Of a DNA stretch of 39,490 bases, positions 17,913 through 26,094 are shown in pieces; the first letter of the stretch is position 1; each line of letters opens with the position of its first letter. The stretch is taken from the NCBI RefSeq assembly GCF_010672085.1, contig NZ_JAAHHT010000070.1:1-39490 (forward strand), read 5' to 3'. Source of the stretch: Okeania sp. SIO3I5 (GTDB taxonomy: Bacteria; Cyanobacteriota; Cyanobacteriia; Cyanobacteriales; Microcoleaceae). The notes under the pieces are model-generated. The model was not told the origin of the DNA. It saw nothing but the letters and a program-made list of their open reading frames with translations, and did not search any database. The position numbers and the translations under genes were made by a program.

Positions 17913-18254
17913 AACATAAGGAATATTCTCTTTTTTTATCCTCTTAAAAGGGGAGGATTTAGACCTTTTTTTTGCTAATATATAGTTAAATATATCAGGT
18001 GCATATCAATTTTGAAGAAAGCCAAAAATTTATCACTTTTAGGGAATAGGGAATAGGGAATAGAAAAAAAGTATTTTTGCAAATATTCAGATCATCCTGT
18101 CTATTATTACCAAAAAAATTGGATCTAAAACCCCGCCTTTTAAGGCAAAATATTTTTGTAACGGGGATTTGAACCCCGCTCCAAAAATCACTTCTAACTT
18201 CTGACTTATAACTTCGTTCTACTCCCTATTTTCTAATAGTAAAAACAAAACAAA

Positions 18255-19676
18255 TTAAAAACTATGTTGCTTTTCTCCCAATAACTTACCTAATCTTTGA
18301 AAAACCTCAAATTTCAAAGAATTCAAATCGCAAGTCACCCGCGAAAAATTGTCATCAAAATGAATAGGTCCGGCATTTGCTAGAGTATAGATATGAGATG
18401 CTAATGAGGTAGTTTTCAGCTTTCCTGATAACTGGAAAGTACCACTTTTATGAGGGTACGGCCAGAAAAAAGCCGATGAGATCAGAGAAATAATTTTAAA
18501 ATCTGGGTCTTCTTCGCAAAGTAACTCCGCTGACATAGAACAATGTACGTCACCAGATAGAAAAACTACCCGTTTAATTTGATGAGTGCGGATAAATTCC
18601 AAAAGTTCGGTGCGTTGGTGCAAAAAACCACTCCACTTATCTAACTCAGTCTTTTTGAAGTCAGGGAAAAATGGTACTCCAGAAACAACGAACTTTACCC
18701 GCTCCGAACCATCTGTTAGCCATTTTTTCAAAGCTTCAAACTGATTTTCACTAATTATTTCTCGCTCTCGATCTGCTGGTTCGGAGGATTCTGCTTCGTG
18801 ACGCTCTGTGCGGGTGTCGGATACAAAAAAGTCACAGCATCCATCTGTAAATTTGTACCAGAGTTTTGAGGGCGAACCAATAACATCAGCTTTGTCATCT
18901 ACAATCTCAAATAACGGACTGTGACTCATCTGATAGGTGATGTAAGCATGAATTGCTGTCGGGAATAGAGTCACCCAATCCTTCGGCGACGCTTTGGACG
19001 GCCAATTATCCTCAATTTCGTGGTCATCAAGAGTCATGTAGGTAGGAATTCTTGCCATCAGTTCGCGAATATGGGGTTGGGTAAAGGCATCTTGATAGCG
19101 GTCAAAAAACTCCTCAATTTTGCGATCTGCACCGATAACATTGAGGTCGTCGGCATAAATTTGGTCTCCTACCATAAGCACCGAATTAGTAGTTGTGCCA
19201 GAGTTTATTTGTTTGAGAACAGATTCAAAGGTTTTGTCGCCGCGATCGTCAAACCAAGAACCAAATAATCGGAGCAGATAACGACAAGAACCAAAAACAA
19301 ATGAGCGACTCTTTTTCGGATCTATGGAAGCAGTCTGAAACTTTTGGGTATGTGCTTTCGACCAATCAAGGTTCATGTTTGCTTGGTCTACTTCCCCTTT
19401 TTTTTGGAAAAAATAGCCAATTTGATATTCATACTCTGTTTCTGGGGAGAGTTCGTCGAATACTGCTACCCCGGAGGTATCAAAAGCGGGAGACATTTTG
19501 AAGAAGATGGGGGGTTCGTAGTCCGAGGAGTCTAGGGTACGAATGCGGGCGACCCCTACACAGGCGAGGATACTTTTGTTCTTAGAGAGTTTATATTCGC
19601 CACGACCAAATATGCGAGCATTGTCGCCAGTGACTGCGCCCAGAATCGGACCAACGGTTAAAGATTTTACTTTCAT
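18255..19676 (-). CDS. PhoD-like metallophosphatase
   Basis: A calcineurin-like phosphoesterase of the PhoD (alkaline phosphatase D) group, 473 residues. The N-terminal beta-rich domain is about 1-115. The metallophosphatase domain then shows VFGSCRY (127-133), MVGDQIYADD (168-177), TLDDHEIEDNW (215-225), a segment with VVSGVPFFPDFKK, and FLSGDVHCSMSAEL towards the C-terminus. These supply the metal-binding Asp, Asn and His ligands. There is no Tat or Sec signal at the N-terminus (MKVKSLTVGPILGAVTGD), unlike classical secreted PhoD, so a cytoplasmic role is likely. The substrate could be a phosphodiester or phospholipid and cannot be told from sequence. Confidence 0.85.
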   Translation of the reverse strand: MKVKSLTVGPILGAVTGDNARIFGRGEYKLSKNKSILACVGVARIRTLDSSDYEPPIFFKMSPAFDTSGVAVFDELSPETEYEYQIGYFFQKKGEVDQANMNLDWSKAHTQKFQTASIDPKKSRSFVFGSCRYLLRLFGSWFDDRGDKTFESVLKQINSGTTTNSVLMVGDQIYADDLNVIGADRKIEEFFDRYQDAFTQPHIRELMARIPTYMTLDDHEIEDNWPSKASPKDWVTLFPTAIHAYITYQMSHSPLFEIVDDKADVIGSPSKLWYKFTDGCCDFFVSDTRTERHEAESSEPADREREIISENQFEALKKWLTDGSERVKFVVSGVPFFPDFKKTELDKWSGFLHQRTELLEFIRTHQIKRVVFLSGDVHCSMSAELLCEEDPDFKIISLISSAFFWPYPHKSGTFQLSGKLKTTSLASHIYTLANAGPIHFDDNFSRVTCDLNSLKFEVFQRLGKLLGEKQHSF

Positions 19677-19754
19677 TACCTATCTAAATAGTATGCTTGT
19701 TAACGTATTGTATAGTATCGTTATTCTTTGATTAAGTCAATGCTCTAATGAAAA

Positions 19755-19787
<33 letters not shown>

Positions 19788-19805
19788 GGGAGTTTTGGAG
19801 GAGTC

Positions 19806-20047
19806 ATATCAAATCCGGTTAAACAGTTATAGATTGCTTAACTCAGAAGGAGACAGGAGGTAGGGACGTTTAGCTAAAGCACAACTCCGTTAACGCTACG
19901 CGACATGGAAAGCGCAGCATTCCCTATACGAAAACGCATTTTTGTTATGCAACGTCCGTAGGTCGCAGGAGGAGAAAGAATTGTAAAGATGAGCGTAGTT
20001 ATGAAGATAGGAAATTTTTTTTATGTTCAATTAAACGGATTTGATAT
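19806..20047. mobile_element. ATATCAAATCCG-family element, about 242 bp
   Basis: The left end ATATCAAATCCGGTTAAA and the right end, reverse complement ATATCAAATCCGTTTAA, are terminal inverted repeats. The interior is non-coding and contains GACATGGAAAGCGCAGCATT, similar to sequence in the IS-derived element near 290-305. Confidence 0.5.
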
Positions 20048-20053
20048 CATAAT

Positions 20054-20164
20054 TAGACATCTCCAGAAAAGAGGGAACAGGGAACAGGGAACAGGGAACA
20101 GGGAAGAGTAATTGATAATTTATGGATAAGAATTGATTTGATTTTTCATTTTTGGAGATGTCTA
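20054..20164. mobile_element. TAGACATCTCC-family MITE
   Basis: The termini TAGACATCTCCAGAAAA and TTTTTGGAGATGTCTA are inverted repeats with TA at both ends, around five GGGAACA units and an AT-rich right half. A left-end relative starts at about 30188. Confidence 0.6.
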
Positions 20165-20256
20165 TTCAGGATATTGTCTGGGTTGTTCAATTCCAGCAGC
20201 ATAAGAATCAAGTAAATTACTTAATTATATCAAATCCGGTAGCATCGGTATAATTA

Positions 20257-20349
20257 CAGGACTTACGCAAAATACGAAATCATACACCTTATGTAGGGGG
20301 CGAATGCCATTCGCCCCCTACTATGCATGGTGGTTCTGCGTAAGTCCTG
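20257..20349. mobile_element. CAGGACTTACGC-family MITE, target duplication AATTA
   Basis: A 93-bp element with intact termini, flanked by AATTA on both sides (20252-20256, 20350-20354). The central palindrome is GGGCGAATGCCATTCGCCC. Confidence 0.85.
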
Positions 20350-20445
20350 AATTAGATAGTTAATCTAGGAGTCAGGAGTCAGGAGGGAAGAGAACTTAGA
20401 AAGATTTACTCTTTGCTGAAAATGAATATTTTTATTATTAGCAGT

Positions 20446-20551
20446 TGACAGCGCTTTTCATATTGATGACTTCACGTCACAACCAGAATCAAGTAGGGAC
20501 TAACCATGGTTAGTCCCTACTGTAGTTTACTGTGCAGGAAAACTGCTGTAA
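20446..20551. mobile_element. TACAGC-TTTTCA-family MITE with a 30-bp perfect palindrome
   Basis: The left end is (T)GACAGCGCTTTTCA and the right end GGAAAACTGCTGTA. Its middle (20492-20521) is a perfect 30-bp palindrome whose centre reads GACTAACCATGGTTAGTC. The copy at 10491-10761 carries a different perfect palindrome at the equivalent place. Confidence 0.55.
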
Positions 20552-20575
20552 TGTAACCCTACAAAGGATTTTATA

Positions 20576-21376
20576 TTAGACAGAATCAGGATCGATCCCT
20601 AACTCTTTTAATTTAGCAGCCAGACGTTCAGCACGTTGCTGTTGTTGTTCAGCGCGTTGCTGTTGTTGTTCAGCGCGTTGCTGTTGTTGTTCAGCACGTT
20701 GCTGTTGTTGTTCAGCACGTTGCTGTTGTTGTTCACCAAAGTCTAATACTAAGTTTCCTTGCGCGTCATAAAATCGTAACCATGTTGCCGACTCGTCCCG
20801 AATAGTTCCTTCCCAAGTACCTAGCCATAACTCTAATTTCTCGCACCACAACCATCCCTGATCATTCTGCTGTAACTCCTGATATTTATTATTTTTCAGA
20901 TGCCATCCCTGTAATGAATTCGGGTCAAATGGATCAAAAACAAAATAATTTGTGGTTTGGAATACTTGTTCGTAAATATCCTTTTTAGTGCCAATGTCTA
21001 CACTAGCAGTAGACGGAGAGGTGATTTCAATTATCACATCTGGATAACGACCTCCTTCCTCCCAAACCACCCATCCTTTGCGGCCTGTATGGCGTTCTAC
21101 ATTCAAGACTACAAAGAAATCAGGACCTCTGAAATCCTGATTTTTGACTCGCTTGCTACTGTAATAAACAAACATATTGCCACCTGCAAAAAAGTCGTTG
21201 CGGTCTGACCAATATTCAGACAAGGAATCAATCAGAACATTCATGGCAATACGGTGACGGTTCGTTTCCAAGGGTTCTCCATCATCAAAGATTAAGTCTG
21301 TAGGTGGCATGGGTGATTCCCAGTCGGGAGTGACTTCGGTTAGTGACTCGGTTTTGGGAGATGTTTCTATTGTCAT
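20576..21376 (-). CDS. Uma2 family putative endonuclease with RAEQQQQ repeats
   Basis: A 266-residue Uma2/DUF820 protein, a restriction-endonuclease-like (PD-(D/E)XK) fold greatly expanded in cyanobacteria and of unclear function. The core is at about 80-170: RGPDFFVVLNVERHTGRK, then GRYPDVIIEITSPST and DIGTKKDIYEQ (candidate Asp, Glu and Lys site), then NYFVFDP. The C-terminus carries five tandem 7-residue units (RAEQQQQ, 21-bp DNA repeat at 20629-20733), probably a coiled-coil or flexible tail prone to length change, then RLAAKLKELGIDPDSV, which is common at Uma2 ends. A ribosome site, GGAGG, lies nine bases before the ATG. Confidence 0.87.
   Translation of the reverse strand: MTIETSPKTESLTEVTPDWESPMPPTDLIFDDGEPLETNRHRIAMNVLIDSLSEYWSDRNDFFAGGNMFVYYSSKRVKNQDFRGPDFFVVLNVERHTGRKGWVVWEEGGRYPDVIIEITSPSTASVDIGTKKDIYEQVFQTTNYFVFDPFDPNSLQGWHLKNNKYQELQQNDQGWLWCEKLELWLGTWEGTIRDESATWLRFYDAQGNLVLDFGEQQQQRAEQQQQRAEQQQQRAEQQQQRAEQQQQRAERLAAKLKELGIDPDSV
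20629..20733. repeat. 21-bp coding tandem repeat in the Uma2 gene
   Basis: Five near-identical 21-bp units (plus-strand form TTCAGCACGTTGCTGTTGTT plus G) encode RAEQQQQ. Two units differ by a single base (GCACG or GCGCG). Such an array allows in-frame length variation by slippage. Confidence 0.9.
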
Positions 21377-21448
21377 TGTTAGCCGCCTCCAATTGTGTTT
21401 TCATTATTTATAATAGCACAGATCAATAATGGATAATGGATAGTTAAT

Positions 21449-21539
21449 CAGGATTTACGCAAAATACGAAATTAGACGCCACCTGTAGGGGCGAATGGCA
21501 TTCGCCCTCACTAGATGTGCTGGTTCTGCGTAAGTCCTG
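21449..21539. mobile_element. CAGGACTTACGC-family MITE
   Basis: A 91-bp copy with left end CAGGATTTACGC (one change) and intact right end. The flanks TTAAT and ATTAT do not match as a 5-bp duplication, so this copy is older or rearranged. Confidence 0.75.
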
Positions 21540-21666
21540 ATTATGTTCGGATAAACACTAACTATAAAGTCATTGCGACTTACACTCCGTGGAAGGAAGC
21601 AATCTCAAGGGTTTGAGATATCTCTTTCATCTATATCTTAATCATAACTATTCAACCGAACATGAT

Positions 21667-21757
21667 CGAGATTTACGCAAAATACGAAATTAGACGCCAC
21701 CTGTAGGGGCGAATGGCATTCGCCCTCATTAGATGTGGTGGTTCTGCGTAAGTCCTG
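21667..21757. mobile_element. CAGGACTTACGC-family MITE, near-duplication ATGAT/TTGAT
   Basis: A 91-bp copy with a mutated left end CGAGATTTACGC. The 5-bp flanks ATGAT and TTGAT match at four of five positions. Its interior is nearly identical to the copy at 21449-21539, so one may derive from the other. Confidence 0.75.
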
Positions 21758-21861
21758 TTGATATAATATCTACCTCGGACAAACCCGGTTTCTGATAACA
21801 CTTCCGTTGCCAACCGGATTTGATATAATTAATGAAATTTGATTTAATCAGAGGTAAAATT

Positions 21862-24800
21862 ATGGAAGCAGGTATAGTCGGATTAGCTGGTTGGGGATTA
21901 TCAAAAATTGCCGATTCTTTGTGGGATACTGCTTGGGAAAAAGGAGGGAAAAGTCTCACTGAATCTCTCAATAAATCTGATATTGAAAAGGCAATTAAAT
22001 CTGGAGAAAAAGCAGTTCAAGAATGGGAAAAACAACTCTCTCCTCAACAATTTTTGTTTTATTCTGCCAAACAAGATGGTTGGAATGGAGCTAACAAATT
22101 TCTGAGTCAATATTTTCAGAATATTGCTGTTTTGAACGAGTTACAAAAACCATTGATTAATCAAGGCAAACCAGATATTGATATTTTGATTGCCATTTTT
22201 CAACAGGAAGCTGAAACTAAAAATATTCAATTAAATCAAGAAAGTCTACGGCGGTGGTTAGAAATTTTTGTTAATGCTTATTTTCAACAAACTGATACTT
22301 ATATTAAATTCCAGATTGCTAAACAAAATTATTTTGAACAGTTAGCTAATTGGTTTGATGATGTGAAATTTGCTGGCATTTCTGTGCCTGGGCAAGAGGT
22401 GGAAAAATCAGAGAAATTAGCTAATATTTTTGTGATGCCAGATGTGGTAGAAGATATCTCAACGGGAGGGGGTTGGGAACAGGATTTATTTTTAGGAGGA
22501 ACTGGGGAACTGGAAAGAGAACTATTGGCCAATAGTACAGGTAGAAAATTTTTAGCTTCGGAATTATTGACTCAAAGTCGATCGCGTAAATTTGTGATCT
22601 TGGGTGCGCCTGGTTCGGGGAAAACAACTTTGATGAGTTATTTTGCGGTGATGTTGGCATCGATCCCCCCAACCCAGGAGTCAATCCCCCCAACCCCCCT
22701 TCGTAAGGGGGGCTATTCCGTTTCCCCCCTTTCAAAGGGGGGCTATTCCGTTTCCCCCCTTTCAAAGGGGGGCCAGGGGGGATATCTTGATGCTACGCTC
22801 CGCGCTCCCAATACCGAATCTTCTTCTCCCTTTCATCAGGAGTCAATCCCCCCAACCCCCCTTCGTAAGGGGGGCTATAATGCCGAAAGCTTTGTGGATG
22901 ATAGAGATAAGGCTGATGCTACGCAGCGCGATCGCAATCCCGAATCTTCATCTTCTTCCCCCCTTTCAAAGGGGGGCCAGGGGGGATATCTAGGTTTAGA
23001 TCCAAACACCGACTGGTTGCCAATTTTAATCAGGATGCGCGACTTGGCAAGACATCCAGACAAAAGTATTCTGGAATATGTTCGGATTTTTGCTGAAAAA
23101 ACGATGGCAGTCAAAACTTTACCGACGGGATTTTTTGAGCATTGGTTGGAAGATGGCAGGGCGTTAATATTGCTTGATGGTTTGGATGAAGTGGCAGAAG
23201 AAGGCAAACGTTATGATGTTGTCAGACGCATTGAGAATTTTTTAGGGCAGTTTGACAGAAACCGGGCAATTATTACATCTCGTCCGGCGGGGTATCGGCG
23301 CGACTTTTTCCGCACTGCCGAATTTCCCCACTATCAAATGCAGTCGTTTGATGATGAGAAAATTTCGGCGTTTATCAATAATTGGTATGACAGTCGGTTT
23401 AAAGATAAAACGGAGGCAGAAAGGCGGAAGGAGAGTTTGCAAAAGGCGTTGGATGATAACGATCGGATTAAATTATTGGCACGGAATCCTTTGTTGTTGA
23501 CGATTATTGCTTTGATTCATCGGTATCAGGCGGTTTTGCCGAAAGAAAGACATCGACTTTATGACAAGGCGGTGGAAACGTTGTTAATTTCTTGGGATGC
23601 GAATAAGGAGTTGAGTAGTCATGGAAGGTTGCAATATTTGGGTTTGGATGACGTGCGGAGGTTGATGGAGTTGTTGGCATATTGGGTGCATACTCAGGGA
23701 AATGTTGGCAGTGGCGAGGGTGGTACGTTGATAGATAAGGATGAGTTGATAGAGCAGTTGAGTCGGGAGATTAAGGATTTGAAGCAGGTGCAGTTGTATC
23801 AGTCGAAGGAGGAGGCAGAAAGATTTGTAGATTTGATTCGGGAACGCACTGGTTTGTTGAATGAGCAGGGGCAAGACTGTTATGCTTTTGTGCATAAGAC
23901 TTTTCAGGAATATTTGTGTGCTGAGGAAATTGACTATCAGTTGGAGAATGAGTTTGATTTTGGGATTATTTTGAATGCTATTCGAGAATATTTGCATGAT
24001 GCTCATTGGCGAGAGGTTTTATTGTTGTTGATAGCGCAACAAAAGCCGAAAAATGCTGCCAAGGCAATTCGAGCAGTTTTGAATAATGGTAGTGAGTATG
24101 AGGAGTGGTTACATCGGGATTTGTTTTTTGCTGGTAGTTGTTTGGTGGAAAATCCGAAGGGGTTGCGGGGTGTTGATGGTGAGTTGGTGCAGGAGATTTT
24201 GGAGAAGTTGGTTGAGTTGGAGGTGAATAGTGAGGAGCAGGTTGGCGAGAAAGTTCGAGACCAGGTACATGAAATTCTTTGTAGTCTGTATGAAACTGAT
24301 TTTGACGTGCAAGCTCTGGAGATGTTGAAAGGACAGTCAAATTTAATTGATGAGTTGCGCTTATTCCAATATCAAGCAGAATTAGGAGGAGAAGATGAAG
24401 TAATCGCAATATTGCTAGCACGACTCCAAGATGAAAATTTGTATGTCCGGAAAAGAGCGATCGCTGATGCTTTCAAAGTAGGTAAGAGTTCAGAAGCTTT
24501 AGTCAATGTCTTACTAACACGGCTTCAAGATGATGATTATTATATACGTTGGAGGTCAATCATAGTCTTAGGTAAATTGGGAAACAGTTCAGAAACAGTA
24601 GTAACTACTCTATTAGCACGGCTTCAGGATGAAGATTATAGTGTGCGTAGCTGGGCAGTTTCAGCCCTAGCTCAATTGGGAAATGCTTCAGAAACAGTAG
24701 TCAGCGCCCTACTAGCAAGACTTCGAGATGAAGATTATAGCGTGCGTGGGTGGGCAGCTTCCGCCTTAGCTCAATTGGGCAAATTGCAAAAGAACTCAGA

Positions 24801-25404
24801 AACAGTAGTAACTGCTCTACTAGCACTGCTTCAGGATGGAGATTCTGATGTACATTGGATAGCAGCTATAGCTTTAAGCTATTTAGGACAAAGCTCAGAA
24901 ACAGTAGTAACTACCTTATTAAGGCTTCTTCAAAATGAAAATTCTGATGTGCAAGGTTGGGCAGCTTCAGCTTTAGGCAAATTAGGTAATAGTTCAGAAA
25001 CTGTCATCAGTGCCCTATTAGCACTGCTTCAGAATGAGAATTCTTCTCCCCGTTGGCAGATAGCGACAGCTCTAGGCAGATTGGGCAATAGTTCAGAAAC
25101 TGTCATCAGTGCCCTACTAGCACTGCTTCAGGATGAAGATTCTGATGTGCGTAGAAACGCAACTTCAGCTTTAGGCAAATTGAACAATAGTTCAGAAACT
25201 TTAGTTAATGCTTTAGTGGCAAGACTTGAAGATAAGGATTATTTTGTGTGTCATAGGGCAGCCGAAGCCTTGGGTAAATTAGGCAAAAAATCCGACAATA
25301 TCCTCCCCACTATTGTTCAATGGATTCAACAACATCAAGATTCAGAATATGTCGGCAGAGGTGTTGATGCGCTGTGGTATTTGGTTGTAGGTGAGGAGAG
25401 CTAA
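21862..25404 (+). CDS. NACHT-domain STAND ATPase with C-terminal HEAT repeats
   Basis: A large cytoplasmic signalling ATPase of about 1180 residues. The N-terminal helical region (1 to about 235) begins MEAGIVGLAGWGLSKIADSL; the effector type was not recognised. The NACHT module has Walker A LGAPGSGKTT (247-256) and Walker B ALILLDGLDEV (434-444), then ITSRPAGYR and FVHKTFQEYLCAEEI typical of NACHT ATPases. Between Walker A and the next strand, residues about 267-380 are translated palindromic repeat DNA (see 22660-23000). The C-terminus (about 845-1180) is nine or ten HEAT-like repeats of about 33 residues, probably the sensor. ATG at 21862 is preferred over the in-frame ATG at 21832 because AGAGG lies just upstream. 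Bacterial NACHT proteins are known antiphage defence ATPases; that role here is inference. Confidence 0.87.
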   Translation: MEAGIVGLAGWGLSKIADSLWDTAWEKGGKSLTESLNKSDIEKAIKSGEKAVQEWEKQLSPQQFLFYSAKQDGWNGANKFLSQYFQNIAVLNELQKPLINQGKPDIDILIAIFQQEAETKNIQLNQESLRRWLEIFVNAYFQQTDTYIKFQIAKQNYFEQLANWFDDVKFAGISVPGQEVEKSEKLANIFVMPDVVEDISTGGGWEQDLFLGGTGELERELLANSTGRKFLASELLTQSRSRKFVILGAPGSGKTTLMSYFAVMLASIPPTQESIPPTPLRKGGYSVSPLSKGGYSVSPLSKGGQGGYLDATLRAPNTESSSPFHQESIPPTPLRKGGYNAESFVDDRDKADATQRDRNPESSSSSPLSKGGQGGYLGLDPNTDWLPILIRMRDLARHPDKSILEYVRIFAEKTMAVKTLPTGFFEHWLEDGRALILLDGLDEVAEEGKRYDVVRRIENFLGQFDRNRAIITSRPAGYRRDFFRTAEFPHYQMQSFDDEKISAFINNWYDSRFKDKTEAERRKESLQKALDDNDRIKLLARNPLLLTIIALIHRYQAVLPKERHRLYDKAVETLLISWDANKELSSHGRLQYLGLDDVRRLMELLAYWVHTQGNVGSGEGGTLIDKDELIEQLSREIKDLKQVQLYQSKEEAERFVDLIRERTGLLNEQGQDCYAFVHKTFQEYLCAEEIDYQLENEFDFGIILNAIREYLHDAHWREVLLLLIAQQKPKNAAKAIRAVLNNGSEYEEWLHRDLFFAGSCLVENPKGLRGVDGELVQEILEKLVELEVNSEEQVGEKVRDQVHEILCSLYETDFDVQALEMLKGQSNLIDELRLFQYQAELGGEDEVIAILLARLQDENLYVRKRAIADAFKVGKSSEALVNVLLTRLQDDDYYIRWRSIIVLGKLGNSSETVVTTLLARLQDEDYSVRSWAVSALAQLGNASETVVSALLARLRDEDYSVRGWAASALAQLGKLQKNSETVVTALLALLQDGDSDVHWIAAIALSYLGQSSETVVTTLLRLLQNENSDVQGWAASALGKLGNSSETVISALLALLQNENSSPRWQIATALGRLGNSSETVISALLALLQDEDSDVRRNATSALGKLNNSSETLVNALVARLEDKDYFVCHRAAEALGKLGKKSDNILPTIVQWIQQHQDSEYVGRGVDALWYLVVGEES
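22660..23000. repeat. Palindromic repeat cluster inserted in frame within the NACHT domain
   Basis: At least five C6/G6 palindromes occur in about 340 bp: CCCCCCTTCGTAAGGGGGG twice and CCCCCCTTTCAAAGGGGGG three times, with linkers that include GATGCTACGC segments. The translation is low-complexity (SIPPTPLRKGGY, SVSPLSKGGQGGY). The insert preserves the frame and lies between the Walker A helix and the strand starting NTDWLPILIRMRDLA. The hairpins would be very stable in mRNA. Confidence 0.88.
24410..25300 (+). repeat. HEAT-repeat coding array, about 99-bp period
   Basis: Nine successive units follow the pattern (T)VV.ALLA.LQDED.DVR..A..ALGKLGNSSE. DNA identity between adjacent units is high, for example CAGAAACTGTCATCAGTGCC occurs in neighbouring units near 24997 and 25096. 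This points to amplification or homogenisation after the array formed. Confidence 0.8.
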
Positions 25405-26037
25405 TGTGAAGTTTCGTCGGTTGGGTTGACGTTCGCGTAAGCGTTGCGTAGGAAAGGAAACACAACAATAATTAGGTAGATGTTGGGTTACGCTGTCGCT
25501 AACCCAACCTACTCAATTAAGTTTTAACTATTGTCCAATAGATTCAACAACATCAAGATTCAGAATATGTTGGTAGAGGTATTGATGTGCTGTGGTATTT
25601 AGTGGTAGGTTCCGAAAGCTAATGTGAAGTTTCGTAGGTTGGGTTGACGGAGGAAACCCAACAATAATTAGATATATGTTGGGTTGCATTGTGGTATTTA
25701 GTTGTAGGTTCCGAAAGCTAATGTGAAGTTTCGTCGGTTGGGTTGACGTTCGCGTAAGCGTTGCGTAGCAAAGGAAATACAACAATAATTAGGTAGATGT
25801 TGGGTTACGCTGTCGCTAACCCAACCTACTCAATTAAGTTTTAACTATTGTCCAATAGATTCAACAACATCAAAATTCAGAATATGTCGGCAGAGGTATT
25901 GATGCGCTGTGGTATTTAGTTGTAGGTTCCGAAAGCTAATGTGAAGTTTCGTAGGTTGGGTTGACGGAGGAAACCCAACAATAATTAGATAGATGTTGGG
26001 TTGCGCTGTCGCTTAACCCAACCTACTCAATTAACTA
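25311..26037 (+). repeat. Degraded tandem copies of the NACHT gene 3' end
   Basis: Three units start with TATTGT(T/C)CAAT(G/A)GATTCA at 25311 (inside the gene), 25529 and 25846. Each repeats the last 30 or so codons (QHQDSEYVGRGVDALWYLVVG) followed by an intergenic block built on GTAGGTTGGGTT and AACCCAACCTAC palindrome arms. Unit 2 has an extra internal partial copy. Codons outside the gene have stops and no start, so they are non-coding duplications. Confidence 0.85.
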
Positions 26038-26094
26038 TAGAGAGCGATCGCCTGTTCCCTTTTCCAATTTCTGCTTTAGCTGTTCAATATGTTG

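Larger units (their letters stand above)
17258..18254. other. Repeat-filled intergenic region between the PhoD-like gene and ppk1
   Basis: About 1 kb without a supported gene. It holds three short elements listed separately (17487-17586, 17597-17701, 17776-17912), a TCAGTTATCAGTTATCAGTA repeat at about 17712 (also near 32519 and 32655), an AGGGGAGG repeat fragment at about 17948, a GGGAATA run at about 18043-18061 and a hairpin at 18129-18180 built on CCCCGCC and GGGGTTC-like arms. The ppk1 promoter is expected near 17260-17400. Confidence 0.45.
21377..21861. other. Intergenic region between the Uma2 gene and the NACHT gene
   Basis: It holds two CAGGACTTACGC-family elements (listed), an ACCCGGTTTCT fragment at about 21783 and the right end of an ATATCAAATCCG element at 21813-21826, just 36 bases before the NACHT start codon. 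The NACHT promoter must lie in or between these elements. Confidence 0.45.

Noticed and set aside
20227-21826. Composite transposon carrying the first Uma2 gene, bounded by ATATCAAATCCG ends
   Set aside because: Single left and right ends do lie on either side, but the family occurs elsewhere as short elements and no target duplication links these two ends.
22421-24421. Long antisense ORFs across the NACHT gene
   Set aside because: They are shadows of a strongly biased coding sequence. The plus-strand frame has the Walker motifs and HEAT repeats.
25528-25785. 85-codon minus-strand ORF downstream of the NACHT gene
   Set aside because: It is the reverse of the tandem 3'-end copies (repeated ISFRNL units) and is not an independent gene.
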